Assembly (NCBI GenBank): GCA_045540315.1
Contig: JAZQHA010000257.1
Location: 1 to 14,616, forward strand
Direction: 5' to 3'
Origin: CAG-557 sp045540315
GTDB lineage: Bacteria > Bacillota > Clostridia > Oscillospirales > Acutalibacteraceae
Length of the DNA: 14,616 bases
Positions 1-8,000 of this stretch are shown here, piece by piece; position 1 is the first letter of the stretch, and each line of letters opens with the position of its first letter. Position numbers and translations under genes: made by a program. The notes beneath the pieces were generated by a model. That model saw only the letters and a list, made by a program, of their open reading frames with translations, was not told where the DNA came from and made no database searches.

Positions 1-61
1 TTTTTAATCCTTTATATAAATTTTCAAAACTTATTGCTTTGTCATAATAATTTTCTTTCAT
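1..61 (-). CDS. Reverse transcriptase of a DGR, N-terminal 20 codons only (cut by window edge)
   Basis: The minus strand opens with an ATG at 59-61 and reads MKENYYDKAISFENLYKGLK before leaving the window. DGR reverse transcriptases typically begin with a short basic stretch followed by a 'sFenLy.a..k' type motif, and this fragment fits that start. The gene sits where a DGR RT is expected: after target fibre, Avd gene, template repeat and a spacer. Known role: copies the template RNA into adenine-mutagenised cDNA that replaces the variable repeat. Only a weak ribosome-binding site (CAGG about 12 nt upstream) is visible. No catalytic residues (the YxDD-type motif) lie inside the window, so the call rests on the N-terminus and the context. 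Confidence 0.72.
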   Translation of the reverse strand, partial: MKENYYDKAISFENLYKGLK

Positions 62-240
62 AATATTTTAAGCCTGAAATAAAAGTGCATAGCGGGACTA
101 ACTTTTTAAAAGTTACTCGCATCTTTTATTTTTTTCCCTCAAATGAGGCGGGACAATTCCTCCCTGTAAGTATTTCATTTTTCAATCTTTATTCTATTAC
201 TAATGGTCAGGCGCCACTAGTATCTGTAAGCAAACTTACA
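62..240 (-). ncRNA. DGR template-RNA spacer between TR and RT
   Basis: This 179-nt stretch has no convincing ORF and separates the template repeat from the RT start codon. In characterised DGRs the RNA just 3' of the TR is a structured spacer needed by the RT-Avd complex to prime cDNA synthesis; assigning that role here is inference. Visible structure: a 7-bp hairpin at 224-241, an AACTTTT/AAAAGTT inverted repeat at 100-114 with a 1-nt centre, a CCTC/GAGG hairpin at 137-148, and a repeated GCGGGAC heptamer at 92-98 and 148-154. No promoter is obvious, so it is probably transcribed with the avd/TR message. Confidence 0.5.
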
Positions 241-241
241 G
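224..241 (-). other. Hairpin at the 3' end of the template repeat
   Basis: A perfect 7-bp inverted repeat CTGTAAG/CTTACAG (224-230 and 235-241) with a 4-nt loop lies at the 3' edge of the TR on the transcribed strand. It is absent at the corresponding side of the VR, so it marks where TR and VR homology ends. It may help fold the template RNA or define the cDNA start; that role is inferred. Confidence 0.6.
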
Positions 242-345
242 TCCGGCACACATCCGTATGAGTTGTTCGCGTTGTTGTTGTTCGCATTGCCAGATGAGTT
301 GACGTTCCTCTCGTTGTTGGCGTTATTCCAGTTAGGAGAGCGTAA
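241..345 (-). repeat. DGR template repeat (TR)
   Basis: About 105 bp that match 809-913 at the end of the fibre gene with no gaps. Within 243-345 I count 23 mismatches, all at plus-strand T, which is A in the sense direction; the other 68 bases are identical. One further A-type difference lies at 242. Read in the frame of the fibre gene the template begins LRSPNWNNANNERNVNSSGN and carries 14 Asn codons, mostly AAC, the classic DGR design because mutating the first two A's of AAC reaches many residues. It begins 8 nt after the avd stop codon. The right boundary is set by the non-A mismatch at 347 versus 915. Confidence 0.95.
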
Positions 346-352
346 TAAAATA

Positions 353-754
353 TTATTCTTTTGTGCATATAGGAATTGACCCAAGATTTTTTAATGAATC
401 TTCAACATTTATTACTAAACCAATCCAATATTCCATTGAATTGGGAGCAATCTTGTATGTATTATCATTATATACAAGGTCTAAAAGAGCATATAAAGCA
501 TCAATATGAGCGAGAGCATCTACTTGATAACGCGATATAAGTTGTATATTTTTCTTATTATATGTATAGGTAGCAAAGCTATATCGAATATTTTTTAAGA
601 TTTCTAATACTTCGTGTTTAATTTCATAAGATAATACGGGTTCTGGGAAATGATTTGTATTATTACACATATTGATTGTGTATTGGCACAAAATCTGTGC
701 ATCTTGGATATATTTTAAATTACTTTCTTTGCGTTCTCCTTTTCTCACGCTCAT
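353..754 (-). CDS. avd: Avd-like DGR accessory protein (four-helix bundle)
   Basis: A 133-aa protein with a basic N-terminus (MSVRKGERKES) followed by predicted helices: about 12-33, 42-66, 69-97 and 105-128. Length, basic start and all-helical composition match the Avd/'four helix bundle' family. Known family role: Avd forms a positively charged pentameric barrel, binds the reverse transcriptase and the template RNA, and is required for mutagenic retrohoming. It lies between the target fibre gene and the TR, the usual order. The start at 752-754 has an AAGGAG ribosome binding site about 11 nt upstream. Identity rests on family resemblance plus the adjacent TR/VR pair. Confidence 0.85.
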   Translation of the reverse strand: MSVRKGERKESNLKYIQDAQILCQYTINMCNNTNHFPEPVLSYEIKHEVLEILKNIRYSFATYTYNKKNIQLISRYQVDALAHIDALYALLDLVYNDNTYKIAPNSMEYWIGLVINVEDSLKNLGSIPICTKE

Positions 755-778
755 ACTTTATCTATCTCCTTTTTTGTA

Positions 779-795
779 GTCTATTTAGACGTCTA
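779..795 (-). promoter_or_regulatory. Palindrome downstream of the VR, possible retrohoming target structure
   Basis: TAGACGTCTA (786-795) is a perfect 10-bp palindrome spanning the fibre stop codon, and it overlaps a GTCTA-TT-TAGAC inverted repeat (779-790). It lies about 15 bp past the 3' end of the VR. In the Bordetella phage DGR a hairpin or cruciform shortly after the VR helps target recognition, so the position is suggestive. The loops here would be only 2 nt, which makes a true hairpin doubtful. Confidence 0.35.
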
Positions 796-3625
796 CTGAA
801 ATACTGACGGCCGGCACACACCCGTACGAGGTGCTCGCGCCGCCGCTGAGCGCACCGCCAGACGAGTAGACGAGCCTCTCGTAGTGGGCGTAACTCCAGG
901 CAGGAGAGCGTAACCACCAAGTTTGAGCAGCCGTGCCTCTATACTTAATGCGGTCAGTATTTTCTGCCCCATTATACAAATCATATACCGTACTGCCATC
1001 TTGATTGCCGCCATGGCTTCCAAATATCTCCATTTCAGAAGCTAAGCCAACTTTTGCAGTTACAGTATAAGTTTGCCCTGTTCCTCTGGTATATCCACCT
1101 AACTCTTGAGGGCATTCATATACATTATTACAAGCACAAAGCCACACTCTATCATCTAAAACTGCAATAAAATTACTATCTAGCCCGTTCAAAAAGCCAG
1201 GCTGCGTATAAGAGTACGCACGAGAAAATTTCGTAACAGGGGTCCGCTTTGTATTTGCAGGTGCATCGCTATTTAACCACCAGTATAGTGCAGACTCGGC
1301 GTAATTATTACTACCATAATTTACCCTGTCTCTATGATTCAACAAGCCTTGTCCTTCGTGCCCCAAATCAGTTGCACCCGTGATAGCTTCCATACCGACC
1401 GTGCCTGTTTCTAATGTCGCAGTTGCATCTTGTGACTCATAAGTCCAAAATGAACTGTTGTTCGCGCGCAATTGTCCTCCTGCCGGTATTGCAGTAGTAA
1501 GAGTAAAGTAACATTGGGTCGTATTCCATGTAAAAGTATAGGAACCCGCGGCAAGCCCATTCTCACACCACATTAGGGCTTGGGCAGGTTCAAATACCAT
1601 ATTCGCGGAGCCGAAGCAATCGTGCAATAGCAAAGTAATACGTTTATTTGTGCTGTCATAATCTACTACATCCCAAGTGAGGGTTTCGCCGCTCTTTGTG
1701 CAAGTGATTTGCTCACCTATCAAATCTGTTAAATCCATACCTGCGTTTAAAGCCGCCTTAATATCGGGAGCGGTTTGTATAGTGGAGAAATCGCTATAGG
1801 TTAGGGTTACGGCTATATCGGTATTTGTAACTACCCCGCGTGCGGTTGTAGGATTAAAGTGGTGGTCAAGCGTATCGCTTACACTCACGTAATATTGGAA
1901 GCCACTCGGCAAGGAGAATGAAACCGGTTGACCTTCGTATGCGGCGGTAGCATATATTTCGCCGCTTGCATTGTCCGCGCGCACAGTTACAGTTTGGCCT
2001 GTTACGGTTACGTTGTCTTGTGTGAGGACGGTGACGGTTAGGGTTTGGGTTATTCCTAGCATCGCTTTGATGGAGGCTTTAGCATTGTCGGTATAGGTGC
2101 CGACTGCATTGGAAGATGCGGATTGAGTGGTATCACCGGCTGCCTTAGCAAGACCATAGAAGACAGCAGTATGTTGATTATATGGTACAATCGAATTGTA
2201 TGAATGTGTCCCTGCTTTGATTTCTGTGTCATTAGGTTTAACAGTATATATTTGTCCCAAACTATCTACGCTAATCCCAAAACCAACGCGTGGCTTGACT
2301 ACGCCAAGAGCGTTATTGCTTGCTATTGGCACATTCGCTACACCATCCTGTAAAACACTTACTCCATTAACCTGTACATCTTTAATCGTCTCTTCTCCCA
2401 ACTTACACTGTACTGCATTTGCGCCACTAACTGTTTCACCATCGTCCTGCAAAACAATAGCTCCATCTGCAGCAATAGCGGTTGTGACTTTATAAAGTTT
2501 GCCATTAGCAGTAAATATGTCACCAACTGCGTAGGCTTGCGATGCAACCAGGTCATTTTCGGCAGGTGCAATTAGATCAGAAATACCGAGCATTTGCTGA
2601 ATGGCGCCTTTGGCTTCGGGAGTGTAGGTGCCGACAGGTTCGGTTGAGGATGCTTCATCGTGACCTGCGACTTTGGCTAAACCATAAAAAGTAGCGGAGT
2701 GTTCTTGAGCAGGAACTATAGGACGATATATCTGAGTAGCTGCTTTTATCTCATTTTCATTTGCTCCAAAAATACGGAGATTGCCAGCGCTAATCATATC
2801 AACGCCATATGTATTCCATACTTTTGATACACCAGCTACACCGCTTGTCGCTATCGGTATATCCGCAACCCCATTCGCCGCCGCACTCGTCCCATTTATT
2901 CTCACATCCTTAACCGCCCCGTCTGCCGCGTTCCACAACTCCATATTACTGGGCGCACTATATACCCCATATTCTACAGTTTCATTTACCTCGCCACTTT
3001 CCAGCGGAACAGCCAAACTAATTGAAACAGCGTCGCAACTCATAGGAATTGTAAAAAGTGCATCACCAGTGTTATATACAAACTGGTCATAAGAGCCACC
3101 AGATTGTGTTATCTCATACTCTATTTCAATCTTAACTTTCTTATTTGGAGAACTAAAGTGCAAAAAATATGTGCCGCCAGGTACAAGTTTTACTCTACTC
3201 CATTGCTCATCTGTTACTTCATGACTTATGTGGTGCATCGTCCAACGAGCATAAGCCGCAGTTGATGTTCCATTTACCACACACCTATTGCTATCAACCC
3301 AATAAAAACTGACACCATCAACAGTTCCATTGGTATAGTTTTTATATTTTAATAATTCTACACAATTATACTTTGTAAGTGTGTCATTAATAGTATCCGT
3401 TTCATCCCACAAGTCATTCAATTCTGCATCCATCTGGTCAATGCTGACAGCATCGATATTGGTGCGTGCCTGGTCCTTCTCTGCTTCGGTCAAGTCTTGG
3501 CTAGAATGCCTCAAGACATCAGCAGTAGCTTTAGGAATTTCTTCGGCGGTTTCTGCAATTCTATCGCGTAAATCTTTATATAAAATCTTGCCGCCCGCAA
3601 GATTTAAAAGTTTTTCATCGTTCAT
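785..3625 (-). CDS. DGR-diversified tail fibre/adhesin with C-terminal CLec-like domain
   Basis: 946 aa. Residues 1-70 are a helical N-terminal segment containing LTEAEKDQARTNI, a motif common in Firmicutes phage fibres. Residues 90-225 look like a beta-rich domain. Two copies of a ~110-residue module follow (239-347 and 415-524), then an Ig/prealbumin-like beta domain (about 527-611). The C-terminus (about 615-946) resembles the DUF6273/C-type-lectin fold, with YWWLNSDAP near 781 and TWWLRSP at 902-908. The last 35 codons (905-939) are the DGR variable repeat. Inferred role: the host-contacting protein whose binding surface is rewritten by the retroelement. The start at 3623-3625 follows a GAGGTGG site. 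It is preceded 14 nt upstream by another structural gene and followed by avd. Confidence 0.92.
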   Translation of the reverse strand: MNDEKLLNLAGGKILYKDLRDRIAETAEEIPKATADVLRHSSQDLTEAEKDQARTNIDAVSIDQMDAELNDLWDETDTINDTLTKYNCVELLKYKNYTNGTVDGVSFYWVDSNRCVVNGTSTAAYARWTMHHISHEVTDEQWSRVKLVPGGTYFLHFSSPNKKVKIEIEYEITQSGGSYDQFVYNTGDALFTIPMSCDAVSISLAVPLESGEVNETVEYGVYSAPSNMELWNAADGAVKDVRINGTSAAANGVADIPIATSGVAGVSKVWNTYGVDMISAGNLRIFGANENEIKAATQIYRPIVPAQEHSATFYGLAKVAGHDEASSTEPVGTYTPEAKGAIQQMLGISDLIAPAENDLVASQAYAVGDIFTANGKLYKVTTAIAADGAIVLQDDGETVSGANAVQCKLGEETIKDVQVNGVSVLQDGVANVPIASNNALGVVKPRVGFGISVDSLGQIYTVKPNDTEIKAGTHSYNSIVPYNQHTAVFYGLAKAAGDTTQSASSNAVGTYTDNAKASIKAMLGITQTLTVTVLTQDNVTVTGQTVTVRADNASGEIYATAAYEGQPVSFSLPSGFQYYVSVSDTLDHHFNPTTARGVVTNTDIAVTLTYSDFSTIQTAPDIKAALNAGMDLTDLIGEQITCTKSGETLTWDVVDYDSTNKRITLLLHDCFGSANMVFEPAQALMWCENGLAAGSYTFTWNTTQCYFTLTTAIPAGGQLRANNSSFWTYESQDATATLETGTVGMEAITGATDLGHEGQGLLNHRDRVNYGSNNYAESALYWWLNSDAPANTKRTPVTKFSRAYSYTQPGFLNGLDSNFIAVLDDRVWLCACNNVYECPQELGGYTRGTGQTYTVTAKVGLASEMEIFGSHGGNQDGSTVYDLYNGAENTDRIKYRGTAAQTWWLRSPAWSYAHYERLVYSSGGALSGGASTSYGCVPAVSISVDV
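811..913 (-). repeat. DGR variable repeat (VR) in the fibre gene
   Basis: Ungapped partner of 243-345. Every one of the 14 template Asn codons has changed: N>A 909, S 911, Y 912, H 914, Y 915, L 918, Y 920, G 924, L 926, S 927, G 928, G 929, S 931, T 932. A few A positions in Ser and Gly codons changed silently. Invariant Leu-Arg-Ser-Pro, Trp910, Glu916-Arg917 and Tyr934-Gly-Cys-Val-Pro keep the lectin-like scaffold. The unchanged GTGTGCCGG end (sense, 811-819) is the likely initiation region of homing. Confidence 0.95.
2054..2383 (-). repeat. Fibre module copy 2 (VNG...FYGLAKAAGD...ML)
   Basis: Residues 415-524 of the 946-aa fibre. The module begins KDVQVNGVSVLQDGVANVP, passes through a divergent central part, then has FYGLAKAAGDTTQSASSNAV and a C-terminal AKxxIxxMLG. 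It has three relatives at 2585-2911, 5320-5652 and 6700-7032. It is probably a repeating shaft or oligomerisation unit; function unknown. Confidence 0.8.
2585..2911 (-). repeat. Fibre module copy 1, most divergent
   Basis: Residues 239-347 of the 946-aa fibre: KDVRINGTSAAANGVADIP, then FYGLAKVAGHDEASSTEPVG and AKGAIQQMLG. It has the same architecture as the other three copies but more substitutions, suggesting an older duplication or acquisition from another phage. Confidence 0.75.
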
Positions 3626-3639
3626 AGGTCACCACCTCA

Positions 3640-4467
3640 TTAGGCAAAGATGTAGACCTCAATATACTCACGATTAAGTGCTATCTCGGTCAGCGGTTGC
3701 CCCTTGAGAACCGTATTACAGTAGAGCTTACCTTCATCTGCATTTGCTCCGGTGATGCTTGCCAAGCAGGTGCCAATGACATTTTCACCGAAATCGGTAA
3801 CTTCGGGGAAACGTAGTACAACATGCTTGCCAGCAGCATACGCATTCATGATGGTTTCGGTGGTTTCGGTAGAAGTGTATCTGCCCTCACCGTGTGTAAG
3901 GTCTTCGAAAGTCATTTCAATAATCATATCTTCTTCATCCTCCTCATAGGATGTAATTATTTCTTCTACTTCTTCTAAAGTAGCAACTTGCACACCGAAT
4001 CTCTCCCACGCGCCGTTTGCATAAAGCCACTCTGTATAAGCATTCGATGCAGCCGAATCTTCATTTGGCACCAAGTAAAAAGTGCGCGAATCGGGGTTCT
4101 GAATTGTTGGCACACGAGTTGTACTATCATATTCTCCTTGCGCACAAATATGTAAATCAATTGAAGCACCATTTGTAACTTGGAAGGTGCTAATTGTATT
4201 ATCATCAAAAGTAATTGTATATGTATCTACTAAACCACTGGTATTCGTCTTTTCTACGGACTGAATTCCAACGCCTTGCGCGCCACGAATCGAACTGGTT
4301 GTAATAGAAGTTCTATCTGTAAATGTTATGGTAAGGGTATAATCATTATTTAACTCTACCGATGATATACCCCTACCTGGATTGCCCGAAATGCCGATAA
4401 TGTTTGTATAATTGCCGGTATTCGGGTCTTTATATTTCATCGGAGATGAATAGAGTTGAATTGACAT
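3640..4467 (-). CDS. Minor structural protein with collagen-like linker
   Basis: 275 aa. Residues 1-25 are a short unique N-terminus; 26-36 and 61-68 are Gly-rich collagen-like turns (GNPGRG, GAQGVG). They flank two short beta repeats, the second of which (VEKTNTSGLVDTYTITFDD, about 71-89) closely matches residues 492-511 of the 1233-aa fibre. Residues 162-181 form an acidic Glu/Asp-rich patch. The C-terminal ~95 residues are a compact alpha/beta segment of unknown fold. This is typical of phage tail or baseplate accessory proteins, but no specific family is recognised. The start has GGAGG about 10 nt upstream. It lies between a tail-type gene and the DGR target fibre, in the same direction. 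Confidence 0.75.
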   Translation of the reverse strand: MSIQLYSSPMKYKDPNTGNYTNIIGISGNPGRGISSVELNNDYTLTITFTDRTSITTSSIRGAQGVGIQSVEKTNTSGLVDTYTITFDDNTISTFQVTNGASIDLHICAQGEYDSTTRVPTIQNPDSRTFYLVPNEDSAASNAYTEWLYANGAWERFGVQVATLEEVEEIITSYEEDEEDMIIEMTFEDLTHGEGRYTSTETTETIMNAYAAGKHVVLRFPEVTDFGENVIGTCLASITGANADEGKLYCNTVLKGQPLTEIALNREYIEVYIFA

Positions 4468-4503
4468 TGATATTCATCCTCCATTTTGGTTGTTATTTTA
4501 TAT

Positions 4504-4539
4504 TTAGGTTGCGGTGATGATGTAGAGTTGTCTGAGCAT
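4504..4539 (-). CDS. Possible 11-aa mini-ORF (MLRQLYIITAT)
   Basis: In the 88-nt gap between two structural genes there is AAAGGAG, a 6-nt spacer, ATG, ten more sense codons and TAA. The ribosome-binding site is better than those of several large genes nearby. It may be a leader peptide, a remnant of a once longer gene, or a chance hit. No relative is recognised. Confidence 0.3.
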   Translation of the reverse strand: MLRQLYIITAT

Positions 4540-4555
4540 GATGTTCTCCTTTCTG

Positions 4556-5047
4556 TTAATCGAGCGCGTAAATGGTATATACCCATCTACCCGGCTGTAA
4601 TGCATGAAATGCTACAATTTGGACTTCGTTATCCGATAAAGCACGGATACCTCTATCGGGACGGCTTCCTGCTGTATTTGGCAAAGAAGTATCTGTTTCG
4701 GCAGCAAAATAGGCGTAAACAAAAGAGGGATATGTATTGGAAGTTTGGGTATCAGCAAAACTGACTTGATTGCCGCCGTTATAGCTGTAGCTTTGCTGCG
4801 TATCAAGTGAAAGTGCTTCGTGCGTTAGCGCAAAAATCAAAAGCGAACGATACCTCGAAGCGGTTTCGTCTATGTTTTCACGATTTTCGTTTACGCGCTG
4901 TGCCACCAGAACGATTTTTCGTGTCCCAAGATTGTGGACAATATTGTGAATTGTTGAACCAGTGGATGTAAATTCGCCACTTACTGACCTTGGTTTTCCG
5001 CTTGCCATTTGTGCCATTAACCCCCTTCTAATACTCATCAAGTCCAT
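4556..5047 (-). CDS. Tail-type structural protein, about 160 aa
   Basis: 163 aa from the ATG at 5045-5047. The N-terminus contains MSIRRGLMAQMASGKP, a start often seen in small Firmicutes phage structural proteins, followed by a beta-rich body (GEFTSTG, NIVHNLGTRKIVLVAQRVN) and an aromatic end (WVYTIYALD). The alternative ATG at 5036-5038 forms a TGATG stop-start overlap with the 1233-aa fibre, which suggests translational coupling and a 160-aa product. Neither start has a strong Shine-Dalgarno site. There is no membrane segment or signal. It is probably a virion component by context; exact role unknown. Confidence 0.72.
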   Translation of the reverse strand: MDLMSIRRGLMAQMASGKPRSVSGEFTSTGSTIHNIVHNLGTRKIVLVAQRVNENRENIDETASRYRSLLIFALTHEALSLDTQQSYSYNGGNQVSFADTQTSNTYPSFVYAYFAAETDTSLPNTAGSRPDRGIRALSDNEVQIVAFHALQPGRWVYTIYALD

Positions 5048-8000
5048 CTGACCGCCACCCCCAGCCCGTCTTTGATGTTCAACTCATACGTCGTATTCGC
5101 GTCCAGCGCAGTCGGGTCAAACCCATTCGCCCACTTGACAGTAACCCCTGTCGGCGGGGTGATGGTAAGCACGGTCGGCGTACTGCCGCTCTCAAACACC
5201 ACGTCCACGATGCCAGAAGCGGGGAGCGCGATGTCCAGCGTTAAAACCTCGCCGCACACATACTGGATGCCCGAAAGCGCGGTGATGGTCGGGGTCGTGC
5301 CGGAGACGGAGACGGGCGCGTTGAGCATTTCGGAGATTTTGCTCTTGGCGTTCTCTGTGTAACTTCCTACCGCGTTGCTGCTTGCGCTTTGCGTGGTGTC
5401 GCCTGCGGCTTTGGCAAGGCCGTAGAAAGCGGATGCGTCTTGCAACGGAGGAGTTAGCGGTTTTGCTTCTCCCCAACTCGCTTTTATATCATTCAACACG
5501 GCTGGACGTAGCATTAGCTTGTTGTTTCGTATTTGTATACCGGTTTGATTGGAAGTGTCAATTATAACAACACCTGAGGTTGACCCGCTTGCCATGGGAA
5601 TATTCGCCACTCCGTCCGTGACAACGCTCTGCCCGTTGACCTGCACATCCTGTATTCCACCCGCTGTCGCATTATCAATATACAGCTTTGTATCAGCTAT
5701 ATATCCATCAATACTTACCGTACCTACATCAGAAGTAAATACATTCACACCAGCCAAACTTGTAACATAATGCTTCTGTATTACATAAGTTTCTCTATCT
5801 GCTTCCGCCAATTCATATACTACAAGCGCGCCTGTAGTTGGAGTAGTACCTGATGCATATTCATCTCTATCACTTATCCATACGCCGGGTAATGTTTCAC
5901 CATTATAAGACCTAATACACTTATGAGTTTTTGTAAGCACTGTATTGCCATCTGTATCTATAGTAAAAACGCCACCAAAGAAAGCCTTTTTTTCAACTGT
6001 TATAAGGTGGAGGTTTTCATCCATTGACATGCTTTCGCCATATACATCTTGGGCTTCTTCTGGAATATTAAAATACCAACTATCAGTTTCAATAAGTGTT
6101 AGATTACTAATGGTAAATTGAACATTCTGCACATCGTTTCTAAAGCTTATTGGGCTAAATGAAAATACATCGCCGCTATAAAGCTGTTGCGTATTTGTAT
6201 TAAAATCAATAATATAATGCCCATTATTTTCATTAATTTTGGTAGCTATACTACTAGTTCCACTGGTAGGCATTGTATTTCCAATATATACGCGTGGTCG
6301 ATTTGTTTCCGTAGTCCCACTTATTTCAAGATTGAATTCAAGTCTATAATGCTTATCAGCAACTAATTCGGCTCTTGAAATACGATATGCTTCAAGTGAC
6401 TGGAAAGGAGAAAGAGCAACAAATTTTGCCGCGGTTGCACCAATACCACCGGTAAAGGGGTCTGTGCTTAATGCGGTATGATTTTCGCCATTTCCACGCC
6501 AAAGATAAACCTCTTGATACCCTGTAATTGTGCGGATATTAGAGGCAGACGGTGTTCCGCTACCTGCTTGTGTTGGTTTAAGTTCAATTGTACAAGCGGC
6601 TGGACGTCCCTCTACACCATCGGTGAATGTATTGTTTGAAGTAGTTGCATGAATTGCTGGCGCGTAGTCGATTGCTGCGAGTTCTTCTTTGGTCGCAGAA
6701 CCAAGCATATTGTTTATTGCGGCCTTAGCTTCATCTGTATAGATACCAACAAAATTAGAACTTTGACTTTGTGTTGTATCACCTGCGGCTTTGGCTAAGC
6801 CATAGAAGGTAGATTGGTCTTGTTTTTCGGGGACGATTGGCATATACGAATTTGTGCCTGCTTTTATCGCCGATGCGCCAGCACAATCTATGACGAGTGA
6901 ATCAGTCACCATTTTAAGCCCTGAATCAGACGAAGCTTTTGTTTTAATAACGCCGATGGTCGAAGTGGATGCTAATGGCACATTTGCCACTCCATCCTGC
7001 ACGACCGAAGTTCCATTTACTTGCACATCCTGTACCGGAACATCAATGGCCGCGATTGCCTCGTTCATTTCCTGTACAGTTGGCACTTCCCGTACTACAC
7101 CCTGGTTCGTTGGTATCCACAATTTATTTGTATTTTGCGTTGGCTGGTTAGCTTGAACTAACACAGTATATTCATCACCATCTTCACCATTAGTCACAGT
7201 AAAGGTAGTAGTAGTATCATTAGTATAGGTAATAGTATAGGTATCAACCAAGCCGCTCGTGCTGGTTTTTTGAATCCCCGCTATACTAACCCCTTCAATA
7301 CCACTCGCACCAGACATATCAACTACAAAAGTATAAGCTTCATTGCCCTTTACATAAATTTTAGCATTGTCTGGGTCTTCTACGGTAGAAGTAATCATAA
7401 CAAAATCGCCAATTTTAATATTACTATTATTATAATCAGCGTTCATTTCAGCAACAGAAGCATAAGTCTTTACTATATGAAAAGAATCGCCTTGCGGCAA
7501 GCCTAAAGTCAAAACGCCAGTTTCAGCATCATAAGAAGCAGTTGCACTTGCGCCCGCAGGTAAAGTCTGCGCTTCGGTAGTCAAACCAGTAAGTTGCCCC
7601 GCATATTCTTGTGCCTGTGCAGCACTGGCGGCCGCACTTGTCGCGGCAGCTTGTGCTTCATTTCTAGATGTATTCGCGGCTGCTTCGCTTTGTGCGGCGG
7701 CATTTTTACTAGCGGTGGCAGACACAGCACTTCGTTCTGCTGTTAGTGAATTCATATACGCTTCTCCAGCTTTTGAGCTTGCCGTATTCGCACTAATGCT
7801 TGCGTTGCTCTCACTTTCTGCCGCATTTGTTGCCGCGGTTTGTGCCTGCTCTTTGCTTATATTAGCTTCATTAGCAGACCGCGCACTTGCTTCTGCCGAT
7901 TGTCTCGCCGCAATCGCGCTTTGTGAAGCATCGTCTGCTGACATCTGCGCACTATTCTTCGCAGTAGTCGCATCGGCAGCACTTCCAGCCGCATTTGTGG

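Noticed and set aside
4486..4764. Plus-strand 92-aa ORF across the gap between two tail genes
   Set aside because: Antisense to a well-supported gene and lacking a ribosome-binding site.
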